Counted from the stretch's first letter, positions 5,326-12,404 are shown. The stretch is 12,404 nucleotides of DNA from Candidatus Sumerlaeota bacterium (GCA_026398545.1 JAPLSR010000388.1:1-12404), one strand, 5' to 3'. Made by a program: numbers and translations. The notes: generated by a model not told the origin, from the letters alone.

Positions 5326-8262
5326 ATGCGTCTGAAAATTGTTCTTACGTTCATTTTTTTTGTTTTCCTTTTTAACGCCACTTCCCATCTATACGCCGAA
5401 AGCGTCTGGCGCGTTGACTGGGAGAGCGCGGCGCCGCTCAAAGATGGCAAATCCTGGGATACGGCATTTACCACGATTCAAGAAGGTGTTGATGCCGCAT
5501 TCAATGCCGGGGGTGGCGAGGTCTGGGTCGCCGAGGGGACATATAAGAACGACTCTTCCACAAGCAACCCGGAAGTTCTAATGAGAGATCATGTGAGCCT
5601 CTATGGAGGATTTAAAGGAATTGGCATTGGCGAATATGAGCAATCCCGTGAACAGCGCAAGTGGAACAAAAACATCACGATTATTGACGGTGGAGGAAAA
5701 TATGCCTGCGTATTCGGCGCCAGCGACGCCGTCTTAGATGGATTCACTATCACTGGCGGATGCGGCGTTTATGATGACGTGGGCAACTGTTACGGCGGGG
5801 GATTGTACTGCAAAGATGTTTCCAACCTGCTTGTCCAGTGTTGCATCATCCATGGAAATGAGGTTGATGGGAAAAGAGGAACGGACGAAACGGACGACCA
5901 GACTGGGCATCATCCGCCCACTGATGGGAAGGATGCCCGTGGTGGAGGCGTTTACCTTAATAACAGCACGGCTTCCTTCGTAAATACCATTATTGACTCA
6001 AATATTGCCCACGGGGGATATTCGGGGTATTCCTATCAGGATAAGGGTGTCAAAGGAGGAAGCGCTTATGGCGCTGGCCTGTTCGCCGACAAAGTCTCCT
6101 TTGCATCATTTATAAACTGTGATGTGATTTGGAATGAATCGATTCTTGGGGGTGGAACGGCAACCTGGGGTGTTAATGGCGTTGCGAAAGCAGGCGGGCT
6201 TTATATTAACACTTCCTGTGTGGTTACGAATTGTATCTTAGCCGGCAACTCTCCGTGGTCTATTGAACCCCATGCCGCCAAAATAACCTATACTTCCATT
6301 GACCCCGATACGTATTCCGGGTCCGGCGTGGGAGTTATAAATGCCAATCCACTATTTACATCACATTTTAGACTCAGCCCTGATTCCCCATGCATTGATA
6401 CCGGCACATCTTATACCGCCCCATCCATTGATATCGCAGGCAATCCACGACCTCTGGATATCCCCGGCATTGGCGCAGATGGCACAGGCTCGGAATTCGA
6501 CATGGGAGTTATCGAGAACCAGTTGACTTCCCTGCAGATAATCTCGCCCTATGGTTCCATCACACCGCCGCCCGGGACATATTCTTATGTGTCAGGGGCG
6601 TATGTGACGGTCTCGCGAGAACCCGATATTTGGGTTGTTGACTCATCAAGTGATGTTTATGTCTGTCAAGGATGGAAGGGTGAGGGGTCCGTTCCGGCGC
6701 AGGGAAACTATTACACCTACACCGTGACCTTTCAGTTGGATGAGCCCAGCACAATCACCTGGCTGTGGGAGCTTTCGGATGAATTTTATATGTTGACCGT
6801 GGACACAGCGCCGGAAGATACAGGAAAGGTTACCACGCTCTACTCCTATAATCCCCCACCCTGGATTATTTCCGCCAACAGCGAGGTTACATTGACAGCC
6901 ACTGCAACCCGCCGCGGTTATTATTTCCAGCGCTGGAGCGGGGATTATAATGGCACGGAGAATCCCCTGAAAATTACAGTCACGGGAAAGACGCATCTCA
7001 CGGCACATTTTATAGAATATGAGCCGCCACCCTCACACATCTGGTTTGTGGACCATGAAAGCACGGCGACCGTGAAGGATGGGTTCATGTGGGACACCGC
7101 CTTCGACAATATTCAAGCGGGCATCGATGCGGCATGGAATGGATTCGGCGGCGATGTCTGGGTTGCCGAAGGAACATACACAGTTCAGAGCGATTCGTGG
7201 CGCCCCGTCGTATCGATGAAAGATGGGGTTAAGATTTATGCGGGTTTCGTGGGGATAGGCGCGGGCGGTCATGAAGACTTCCGGGACCAGCGCGACTGGG
7301 TCCGGCATCCCGTCATTATAGATGGCGAAACCAAGCATCGCTGCGTGGATGGCGCCACCAGTTCCACCTTAGATGGATTCACCATCGCCAATGGCATTGC
7401 CACTGAAGGCGGCGGCATTTACTGCTCCAGCATCGATATGTTCAAAATCGCCAACTGCATTTTCAAAAATAACCATGCGTGGGGACCTGCCGGAATGGAC
7501 GAATATTTTTTCATGTATCCCATGCCACCAACGGCCGGTGGCAACGGCTATGGCGGGGGAATTTACAGCGAAAACTCCTCCGTCGCCATTGTCAATTGCG
7601 TCTTTTTCTCCAACGAGGCTCAGGGTGGCTCTGGCGGGCATGGATATATTTTTTATCATTGGAACGCTCCGGACGGCATTGGTAATGGGGGCGCCGCCTT
7701 TTCCGATGAATCCTCCATTATGAATATTACGAACAGCACTTTTTACGGCAATTCAATCATCGTCACCGCCGGAAGTATCGGAGGCATTTATCTAAACGGT
7801 GAATCCGATGTTAAAAATTGCATCGTCTGGGGGAATAGTGGCGGCAATATCTACATCTACTTCGCCTCACCTTACAGTGTCGCCTGGTCCGATATCGAAG
7901 GCGGCTATGCGGGAGAGGGAAATATCAACGCCGAACCCCTGTTTGAGAATCCGGCTGGCGAAGATTTCCATCTTCAATACGGCTCGCCCTGCATTGACAC
8001 CGGCACGTCCGTTTCCATATCAATGGACTTAGACGGCTATCCTCGTCCGGCGGATGTGCCCGGCGTGGGCACAGACGGCACAGGATGGGAATTCGACATG
8101 GGGGCTTTTGAGTTTCAACCCAATTATGCCAGCGCGTCCGACACGAAAAACCACATTCTGGGACGCGCCCCGCTGCCCGCTTTCCGCAAGGTTTATGCTG
8201 ACCATAACGGCGATGGGGTCGTGGACGTCGCTGATATAATTTTCCTGATGCAGCAAAAATAA
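5326..8262 (+). CDS. Secreted two-unit right-handed beta-helix protein with choice-of-anchor Q segments and dockerin-like C-terminus (paralog 1)
   Basis: This 978-residue secreted protein has a signal peptide at 1-24 (Arg/Lys start, Phe/Leu-rich core, likely cleavage after Leu-Tyr-Ala). Two beta-helix units follow, 27-397 and 572-930. Each begins with Val/Ile-Trp-x-Val-Asp, carries a Val-Trp-Val-Ala-Glu-Gly-Thr-Tyr strand, has an Asp-Gly-Phe-Thr-Ile turn and shows stacked rungs of the type Val-x-Asn-Cys-x-Phe-x-x-Asn. Unit 2 ends in a classic choice-of-anchor Q segment (Phe-His-Leu-Gln-Tyr-Gly-Ser-Pro-Cys-Ile-Asp-Thr-Gly, then Asp-Met-Gly-Ala-Phe-Glu). Between the units lie a Trp-Lys-Gly-Glu-Gly-Ser-Val-Pro module (about 400-482) and an InlB-B-like repeat (about 488-562). 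The C-terminus has one calcium loop, Asp959-x-Asn-x-Asp-Gly-x-x-Asp-x-x-Asp970. Surface adhesion or glycan binding is inferred; no catalytic site is evident. Its paralog starts 17 nt downstream. Confidence 0.93.
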   Translation: MRLKIVLTFIFFVFLFNATSHLYAESVWRVDWESAAPLKDGKSWDTAFTTIQEGVDAAFNAGGGEVWVAEGTYKNDSSTSNPEVLMRDHVSLYGGFKGIGIGEYEQSREQRKWNKNITIIDGGGKYACVFGASDAVLDGFTITGGCGVYDDVGNCYGGGLYCKDVSNLLVQCCIIHGNEVDGKRGTDETDDQTGHHPPTDGKDARGGGVYLNNSTASFVNTIIDSNIAHGGYSGYSYQDKGVKGGSAYGAGLFADKVSFASFINCDVIWNESILGGGTATWGVNGVAKAGGLYINTSCVVTNCILAGNSPWSIEPHAAKITYTSIDPDTYSGSGVGVINANPLFTSHFRLSPDSPCIDTGTSYTAPSIDIAGNPRPLDIPGIGADGTGSEFDMGVIENQLTSLQIISPYGSITPPPGTYSYVSGAYVTVSREPDIWVVDSSSDVYVCQGWKGEGSVPAQGNYYTYTVTFQLDEPSTITWLWELSDEFYMLTVDTAPEDTGKVTTLYSYNPPPWIISANSEVTLTATATRRGYYFQRWSGDYNGTENPLKITVTGKTHLTAHFIEYEPPPSHIWFVDHESTATVKDGFMWDTAFDNIQAGIDAAWNGFGGDVWVAEGTYTVQSDSWRPVVSMKDGVKIYAGFVGIGAGGHEDFRDQRDWVRHPVIIDGETKHRCVDGATSSTLDGFTIANGIATEGGGIYCSSIDMFKIANCIFKNNHAWGPAGMDEYFFMYPMPPTAGGNGYGGGIYSENSSVAIVNCVFFSNEAQGGSGGHGYIFYHWNAPDGIGNGGAAFSDESSIMNITNSTFYGNSIIVTAGSIGGIYLNGESDVKNCIVWGNSGGNIYIYFASPYSVAWSDIEGGYAGEGNINAEPLFENPAGEDFHLQYGSPCIDTGTSVSISMDLDGYPRPADVPGVGTDGTGWEFDMGAFEFQPNYASASDTKNHILGRAPLPAFRKVYADHNGDGVVDVADIIFLMQQK
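5404..6516 (+). repeat. Beta-helix unit A (gene 1, first)
   Basis: This is the first of four homologous coding units in the tandem pair. It begins at Val-Trp-Arg-Val-Asp-Trp-Glu-Ser and ends at Asp-Met-Gly-Val-Ile-Glu. Its first half is closest to unit C (8355-9377), sharing Ser-Leu-Tyr-Gly-Gly-Phe-Lys-Gly-Ile-Gly and Ala-Ser-Asp-Ala-x-Leu-Asp-Gly-Phe. Confidence 0.85.
7039..8115 (+). repeat. Beta-helix unit B (gene 1, second)
   Basis: This unit starts at Ile-Trp-Phe-Val-Asp and ends at Gly-Ala-Phe-Glu-Phe. Its N-terminal module has diverged most among the four units at both protein and DNA level. Its final part is almost identical to that of unit D (9888-11096), which shows that B and D occupy equivalent positions. 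Confidence 0.85.
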
Positions 8263-8279
8263 AACGGTGAAGGTTAAAT

Positions 8280-11243
8280 ATGAAAAAATTAACCATTTTA
8301 ACATTCATCGGGATTCTTTTCTGGGGCATGGCATGGTGCGCGGCGGCGCAGAATGTCTGGTTCGTGGACTGGGAGAGCACGGGAACGCTGAAAGACGGCA
8401 AGTCATGGGACGCGGCATTTACTACGATTCAGGAAGGCGTGGATGCCGCGGCGGCGGCGAGCGGGGGCGAGGTCTGGGTCGCCGAGGGAACATATAAGGA
8501 CACAATATCCTCGACCGACACAGTGGTTAAAATGCGTGAAAATGTCAGCCTCTATGGCGGCTTCAAGGGCATTGGCGCGGGGGGATATGAGCAATCCCGC
8601 GACCAGCGAAACTGGGCGGCAAACAAGACAATCATTGATGGAAATAATATAACCCCCTGCGCCTTTGGCGCCAGCGATGCCGCTCTTGACGGATTTTTAA
8701 TAATGAACGGGATAGGATATTATGATGAAAAAGGAAACAGCTATGGAGGGGGGCTGTATCTGAAAAATATTACGCCCTTTTTTATATTGAATTGCCTGTT
8801 CCGGGGGAATTCTGCAAATGGTAAAAGTGAAATGTTCGGGGGCGCTTGCGGAGGCGGCATCTATTCCGAAAACTCGCGGGTTTTTATTGCCAACAGCATT
8901 TTTCATAATAATTATGCGATAGGGAGTTATTACGCTTATGGAGGCGCTCTGTTCGCCGATGCCGCCAGCACCCCCACCATTATGAACTGCACATTTTATG
9001 GTAATGATGTAGATTGGAGAGAATCGATTCATGCCATTAGCGGCGCCACTCTCTACCTCCCGAAAAGTTCAAAAGTGACAAACAGTATTATCTGGTATTC
9101 GCCTTTGGTAAATCCCGTCTATGGTTTGAAAGGGGATATCACATATTGCGATATTGAAAATCCTACATCTACCGCAGCCTATCCGGGGACAGGAAACGTC
9201 AACCGAAATCCCCGTTTCATGAATACAGGAGATTTCCATCTCAAAATGGATTCGCCCTGCATAGATGCCGGCACGTCCGAGGGCGCGCCTCTCACGGATT
9301 ATGATGGCCATTTGCGCCCGATTGATATTACCGGGCGTGGATTGAGCCTCGTCTTTGATATGGGCGCTTATGAATTCCAGGCGGATCAGATTGTTACCCT
9401 GTGCGTCCAGTCCCTGTATGGTTACCCGTCCCCTTCTTGCGGCACCCATCTCTATGAGAAAGGTTTGGCGATAGAGGCCTGGATGAGTTCTTCACCCTTC
9501 ACGACACCGGAAGGCGACATTTATAAATGCACCGGCTGGAAAGGCGAAGGGTCTGTTCCGGCTTCGGGAACCAATACTTATCTAATTTTCAACATTGACA
9601 AGCCCAGCACAATCACCTGGCAATGGGGACCTTTCCCAAAATATTATCTGGATGTGCATGTGACGCCGGAAAACAGCGGTGATGTCATGGGAAGCGATGG
9701 GCAATCCCCATCGGGTTACTATTATGAGAACAGCTTTATTGATTTATATGCGTTTGCGGCTGACGGCTATTGCTTCGATAAATGGAGCGGGGATTCTTCA
9801 AGCACGAAGAGCACGCTACATGTGTTCATTACGTCCAATACAACAATCACAGCGAATTTTGTCCGCTGCTTCCCGCCGAATACAGGTGTATGGTATGTGG
9901 ACTGGGAGAGCACGGCGACTCTGAAGGACGGCAAGACATGGGACACTGCTTTTACCACAATTCGGGAAGGTGTGGATGCCGCGGCGGAGGCGGGCGGGGG
10001 CGAGGTCTGGGTCGCCGAGGGGACGTATTATAATGATCCGCAAAAGAATTTGCCCGTCGTCCAGATGAAGCCGTGGACATCTATTTATGGTGGCTTTATC
10101 GGCATCGGCTCTGTGCCGGGGGCATACGAAACAAGACGGGAACAACGGTCATGGTCTTTGCATAAAACAATCATTGATAGAAATCCCTCTTCTTCATACT
10201 ACAATTGCAACATCAATGGCGCGAGCAACACAACAATAGATGGTTTTGTAATACAAAATGCCGTTAATTATCAATCGAGTTATGACGTAAATCAGGGCGG
10301 AGCCGGCATACACAATGAGGATGTAAGCAATTCAAATATCGTCAATTGTATTTTTACATCAAACGAAGCGCGGGGAGAGGATGGACGTAATGCTTACCAT
10401 GCCATGGATTTTGCAACACCCGGGCAAAATGGAAGCGGCGGAGCGATATACTGTTGTCAGTCGAATATAAATATAATGAATTGTGTCTTCAGCAATAATC
10501 TGGCGCAAGGAGGCAATGGCGGCTGCTGGTATGGGAGTAGCTGGGAGGGGGGCGGCTCTGGTCTGGGGGGAGCCATATACCATGGTATGGGTTCTTTGAC
10601 GATATCGAACAGCATCTTCTATTCCAACAGGACACAACATGGCGGCGGCAGGGAAGGTGCAGTTGGTTGCGGGGGAGCTATTTATTCCTATTCGGGTTCG
10701 ATGAAAATCCTGAATTGCACATTCTGGAATAATAATAGCAGCTCTTCAATAGGGAAATGCGTTTATGTTTCCTCTAACAGCGTATTGAACTTCTCCAACA
10801 ATATTATCTGGCATTGTTCCCCAGATTCCATATCCACTGGGCAGCAAAGCACATTGTTGGTGCAGTATTCTGATATTGAGGGGGGATATTCCGGGCCGGG
10901 CAATATCAACATCGATCCACAGTTTGTTAACCCTTCTGTCGGCGATTTTCATCTCCAATACGGCTCGCCCTGCATCGACACTGGCACATCCGTTTCTCTC
11001 TCGATTGACTTAGATGGCTATCCTCGTCCGGCGGATGTGCCCGGCGTGGGCGCTGATAACACAGGATGGGAATTCGACTTGGGGGCTTTTGAATTTCAAC
11101 CCAATTATGCCAGCGCGTCCGACACGAAAAACCATATTCTGGGACGCGCCTCGCTTCCCGCTTTCCGCAAGATTTATGCGGACTATAACGGCGATGGAAA
11201 AATTGACGTTGCGGACTTGACTTTCCTTCTCCTCCAGAAATAA
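8280..11243 (+). CDS. Secreted two-unit right-handed beta-helix protein with choice-of-anchor Q segments and dockerin-like C-terminus (paralog 2)
   Basis: This 987-residue tandem paralog has the same layout as its neighbour. It has a signal peptide at about 1-23 and beta-helix units at 26-366 and 537-939, with rungs such as Ile-Met-Asn-Cys-Thr-Phe-Tyr-Gly-Asn. Between them are a Trp-Lys-Gly-Glu-Gly-Ser-Val-Pro module (about 371-450) and an InlB-B-like repeat (about 455-527, Phe-Asp-Lys-Trp-Ser-Gly-Asp...Ile-Thr-Ala-Asn-Phe). The C-terminal calcium loop is Asp968-x-Asn-x-Asp-Gly-x-x-Asp-x-x-Asp979. Both units end in recognisable choice-of-anchor Q segments. A Cys at 20 follows Met-Ala-Trp, which does not fit a lipobox, so secretion rather than lipidation is expected. 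The ribosome binding site is GAAGG (8269-8273), 17 nt after the previous stop, so the two genes are probably co-transcribed. A role in attachment or polysaccharide binding is inferred. Confidence 0.93.
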   Translation: MKKLTILTFIGILFWGMAWCAAAQNVWFVDWESTGTLKDGKSWDAAFTTIQEGVDAAAAASGGEVWVAEGTYKDTISSTDTVVKMRENVSLYGGFKGIGAGGYEQSRDQRNWAANKTIIDGNNITPCAFGASDAALDGFLIMNGIGYYDEKGNSYGGGLYLKNITPFFILNCLFRGNSANGKSEMFGGACGGGIYSENSRVFIANSIFHNNYAIGSYYAYGGALFADAASTPTIMNCTFYGNDVDWRESIHAISGATLYLPKSSKVTNSIIWYSPLVNPVYGLKGDITYCDIENPTSTAAYPGTGNVNRNPRFMNTGDFHLKMDSPCIDAGTSEGAPLTDYDGHLRPIDITGRGLSLVFDMGAYEFQADQIVTLCVQSLYGYPSPSCGTHLYEKGLAIEAWMSSSPFTTPEGDIYKCTGWKGEGSVPASGTNTYLIFNIDKPSTITWQWGPFPKYYLDVHVTPENSGDVMGSDGQSPSGYYYENSFIDLYAFAADGYCFDKWSGDSSSTKSTLHVFITSNTTITANFVRCFPPNTGVWYVDWESTATLKDGKTWDTAFTTIREGVDAAAEAGGGEVWVAEGTYYNDPQKNLPVVQMKPWTSIYGGFIGIGSVPGAYETRREQRSWSLHKTIIDRNPSSSYYNCNINGASNTTIDGFVIQNAVNYQSSYDVNQGGAGIHNEDVSNSNIVNCIFTSNEARGEDGRNAYHAMDFATPGQNGSGGAIYCCQSNINIMNCVFSNNLAQGGNGGCWYGSSWEGGGSGLGGAIYHGMGSLTISNSIFYSNRTQHGGGREGAVGCGGAIYSYSGSMKILNCTFWNNNSSSSIGKCVYVSSNSVLNFSNNIIWHCSPDSISTGQQSTLLVQYSDIEGGYSGPGNINIDPQFVNPSVGDFHLQYGSPCIDTGTSVSLSIDLDGYPRPADVPGVGADNTGWEFDLGAFEFQPNYASASDTKNHILGRASLPAFRKIYADYNGDGKIDVADLTFLLLQK
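8355..9377 (+). repeat. Beta-helix unit C (gene 2, first)
   Basis: This unit starts at Val-Trp-Phe-Val-Asp-Trp-Glu-Ser and ends at Met-Gly-Ala-Tyr-Glu-Phe. It matches unit A of gene 1 in its first 140 residues but has much shorter loops between rungs (Ser-Ala-Asn-Gly-Lys... and Ala-Ile-Gly-Ser-Tyr-Tyr), giving the smallest of the four units. Confidence 0.85.
9888..11096 (+). repeat. Beta-helix unit D (gene 2, second)
   Basis: This is the largest of the four units, with extra rungs and Gly/aromatic loops. Its opening DNA is very close to units A and C; the stretch around 9999-10026 encoding Gly-Glu-Val-Trp-Val-Ala-Glu-Gly-Thr-Tyr is nearly unchanged. Its end matches unit B. It may thus be a mosaic of first-unit and second-unit sequences. 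Confidence 0.85.
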
Positions 11244-11266
11244 CCTCCCTACAATTCTGCGGGAGG
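11244..11266 (+). promoter_or_regulatory. Inverted repeat covering the ribosome binding site of the oxidoreductase gene
   Basis: CCTCCC (11244-11249), directly after the TAA of the preceding gene, pairs perfectly with GGGAGG (11261-11266), the Shine-Dalgarno of the next gene (ATG 8 nt further on). The loop is 11 nt. A ribosome finishing the upstream gene would cover the 5' arm and expose the binding site, so translational coupling is a reasonable inference. The AAATTTTT tail makes a weak terminator an alternative. Confidence 0.5.
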
Positions 11267-11274
11267 AAATTTTT

Positions 11275-12291
11275 ATGCCAAAAATTGCGGTAATAGGGCT
11301 CGGCTTCATGGGTCGGGTGCACCTGCGGAATTATGCGCTTCTGCCAAATGCAAAAGTTGCGGCGCTGTATGATGTTCGTCCTGAGGCGATGAATCCCAAC
11401 TGCCCCGAAACGGCGGGGAATATTGCCGCGGGCGGCGTCACGTTTGACCTTGCCTCCGTCCCACATTTCACAGATTATGAAAAGATGCTTGCGGCGGGCG
11501 GATTCGATGTTGTGGATATCTGCCTGCCCACTTACCTGCATGCCGAATACGCGGTCAGGGCGCTTGATGCGGGTTACCACGTCTTCTGCGAAAAGCCGCT
11601 TGCCATGACAAACTCCGAGACGCGCCAAATTGTTGACGCCGTCAAGAAGACCGGAAATCATTTCGGTGTGGGGCATTGTCTGCGTTACTGGCCTGCATAC
11701 CGCGAGGTCAAGAGGCTCATAGACGGCGGAAGGTTCGGATGCGTGCGATATGCCGAGTTTGCGCGATTTTCCCTGCCGCCCATCTGGGGATGGGATGGCT
11801 GGCTCATGGATTCAAGGCGCTCCGGCGGCGCCGCTCTTGACCTCCATGTTCATGATGTGGACATGGTGCTGCATCTCTTCGGGATGCCTCAGGCGGTGCG
11901 CTCGCGGGGCGTTCGGGAAAAGGACGGCGGCTTCTCACACATTACAACGCTTTATAAATATCCTGACCTCGATGTGACGAGCACGGGCGGATGGCTCTGC
12001 ACCGCCTCCTTCGGATTTGACATGCGCGCATTCTTTGTCCTCGAAAAGGCAACCATCGAGATAGATTTCGCCAAATCGCCCATCGTCATGATTTATCCGC
12101 AGGAGGGCGAGAAATACCCGCTTGACCTGCCCGCCGGGGACGGCTATTATTACGAGCTGAAGGATTTTACGGACAATCTGGAGACGGGCGAGTTTGAGAA
12201 TCTGGTCACCGCCGAATCCGCCGCGGAGACAATCCGCCTGGCGCTTCTCGAAATTGAATCCGCCCATCAGGAAAAGGAATTGCGAGTGTGA
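11275..12291 (+). CDS. Gfo/Idh/MocA-family NAD(P)-dependent oxidoreductase
   Basis: This 338-residue cytoplasmic dehydrogenase has an N-terminal Rossmann fold with Gly8-Leu-Gly-Phe-Met-Gly13 as the dinucleotide-binding loop and Tyr-Asp-Val (32-34) ending the second strand; Asp33 suggests NAD preference. The family signature Cys-Glu-Lys-Pro-Leu-Ala is at 105-110, with the catalytic Lys107. The C-terminal domain carries Gly-Gly-Ala-Ala-Leu-Asp-Leu-His-Val-His-Asp-Val-Asp (184-196), where Asp189 and His193 fit the usual active-site positions. Relatives oxidise inositol, glucose derivatives or aminosugars; the substrate here is not evident. The start has a strong GGGAGG ribosome binding site inside an inverted repeat. 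Its stop overlaps the next gene by 4 nt. It may work with the isomerase/epimerase at 4410-5258. Confidence 0.94.
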   Translation: MPKIAVIGLGFMGRVHLRNYALLPNAKVAALYDVRPEAMNPNCPETAGNIAAGGVTFDLASVPHFTDYEKMLAAGGFDVVDICLPTYLHAEYAVRALDAGYHVFCEKPLAMTNSETRQIVDAVKKTGNHFGVGHCLRYWPAYREVKRLIDGGRFGCVRYAEFARFSLPPIWGWDGWLMDSRRSGGAALDLHVHDVDMVLHLFGMPQAVRSRGVREKDGGFSHITTLYKYPDLDVTSTGGWLCTASFGFDMRAFFVLEKATIEIDFAKSPIVMIYPQEGEKYPLDLPAGDGYYYELKDFTDNLETGEFENLVTAESAAETIRLALLEIESAHQEKELRV

Positions 12292-12404
12292 CCACCATGC
12301 AGGCTCCCACAGGACATCCTCTCATTGCCAGAATCCGGGATATTTATGAGGTGTTTCTTTCATTTTTCTTTCCTCCACTTTGCCTGAGCTGTGATGAGCG
12401 GCTT
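12288..12404 (+). CDS. ComF-family protein, N-terminal part (3' end outside window)
   Basis: An open frame runs to the window edge and encodes 39 residues ending in a Phe-Phe-Phe-Pro-Pro-Leu-Cys-Leu-Ser-Cys stretch. This is the N-terminal Phe-Pro-x-x-Cys-x-x-Cys zinc-finger hallmark of ComF proteins, which join it to a phosphoribosyltransferase domain and are tied to DNA uptake or processing. GTG 12288 is preferred: it overlaps the upstream TGA as GTGTGA and has AAGGA (12274-12278) 9 nt upstream. ATG 12297 is the alternative but is 18 nt from that site. Only the first quarter or less of a typical 200-250-residue protein is visible. Confidence 0.8.
   Translation, partial: MTTMQAPTGHPLIARIRDIYEVFLSFFFPPLCLSCDERL

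Noticed and set aside
8272..8294. Inverted repeat GGTTAA/TTAACC around the start codon of paralog 2
   Set aside because: It is only 6 bp and A/T-rich, so the structure would be weak; a match of this size is expected by chance. Noted because two stronger repeats cover other initiation sites.
8280..8350. Lipoprotein signal in paralog 2 (Cys20)
   Set aside because: The residue before the Cys is Trp, where a lipobox needs Gly, Ala or Ser. An ordinary signal peptide ending at Ala-Ala-Ala fits better.
5404..11096. Pectate lyase or other polysaccharide lyase activity for the beta-helix proteins
   Set aside because: The fold is similar, but I see no conserved catalytic Lys/Arg/Asp cluster. The choice-of-anchor Q segments and dockerin-like tail fit a surface or binding protein; an enzyme role is not supported.
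10927..11676. Open frame of 249 codons on the - strand
   Set aside because: It covers the end of paralog 2 and the start of the oxidoreductase gene in antisense. The similar frame opposite paralog 1 (7925-8401) arises because the two genes share DNA there, not because a gene is conserved.

Overview
This is a window of bacterial chromosome with roughly balanced G+C. It reads entirely on the + strand and has two incomplete genes at its edges. The mix is a YfhO-type membrane protein, threonyl-tRNA synthetase, and two giant secreted right-handed beta-helix proteins that carry choice-of-anchor Q segments, InlB-like repeats and a dockerin-like C-terminus. This suggests an uncultured Gram-negative-type lineage with many surface adhesins or glycan-binding proteins, such as Sumerlaeota, Hydrogenedentota, Omnitrophota or other PVC/FCB-like groups. 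The phylum cannot be fixed from the sequence alone. I see no rRNA, tRNA, CRISPR array or transposase.

Layout. Positions 2-796 hold the C-terminal end of a YfhO-family membrane protein. A short promoter-like gap carrying an 18-nt palindromic repeat leads to a 254-residue protein of unknown function (884-1648) that is internally duplicated. A second copy of the palindrome lies in the next gap (1649-1793). That gap ends in a perfect 14-bp inverted repeat whose 3' arm contains the ribosome binding site of thrS (1794-3716), a complete class II threonyl-tRNA synthetase with intact zinc and editing residues. A compact MNT/HEPN toxin-antitoxin pair follows (3750-4055 and 4042-4404), then a TIM-barrel sugar phosphate isomerase/epimerase (4410-5258).

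Positions 5326-11243 hold two tandem paralogous secreted proteins of 978 and 987 residues. Each has a signal peptide, beta-helix unit 1, two small beta-type repeats, beta-helix unit 2, and a C-terminal single calcium loop resembling half a dockerin. Both ends of the two proteins are strongly conserved, while some internal loops are highly divergent. A Gfo/Idh/MocA oxidoreductase follows (11275-12291), and overlapping its stop codon by 4 nt is the start of a ComF-family gene that runs off the window.

How the genes may work together. The isomerase/epimerase and the Gfo/Idh/MocA oxidoreductase belong to families that often act together in sugar or polyol catabolism. Here they flank the surface-protein pair, which may have been placed between them; this is an inference. 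The MNT/HEPN pair is a self-contained regulatory or defence module. The most notable points are the hairpin-occluded thrS initiation site, the duplicated surface proteins with variable loops and a half dockerin, the internally duplicated orphan protein and the palindromic intergenic repeat.
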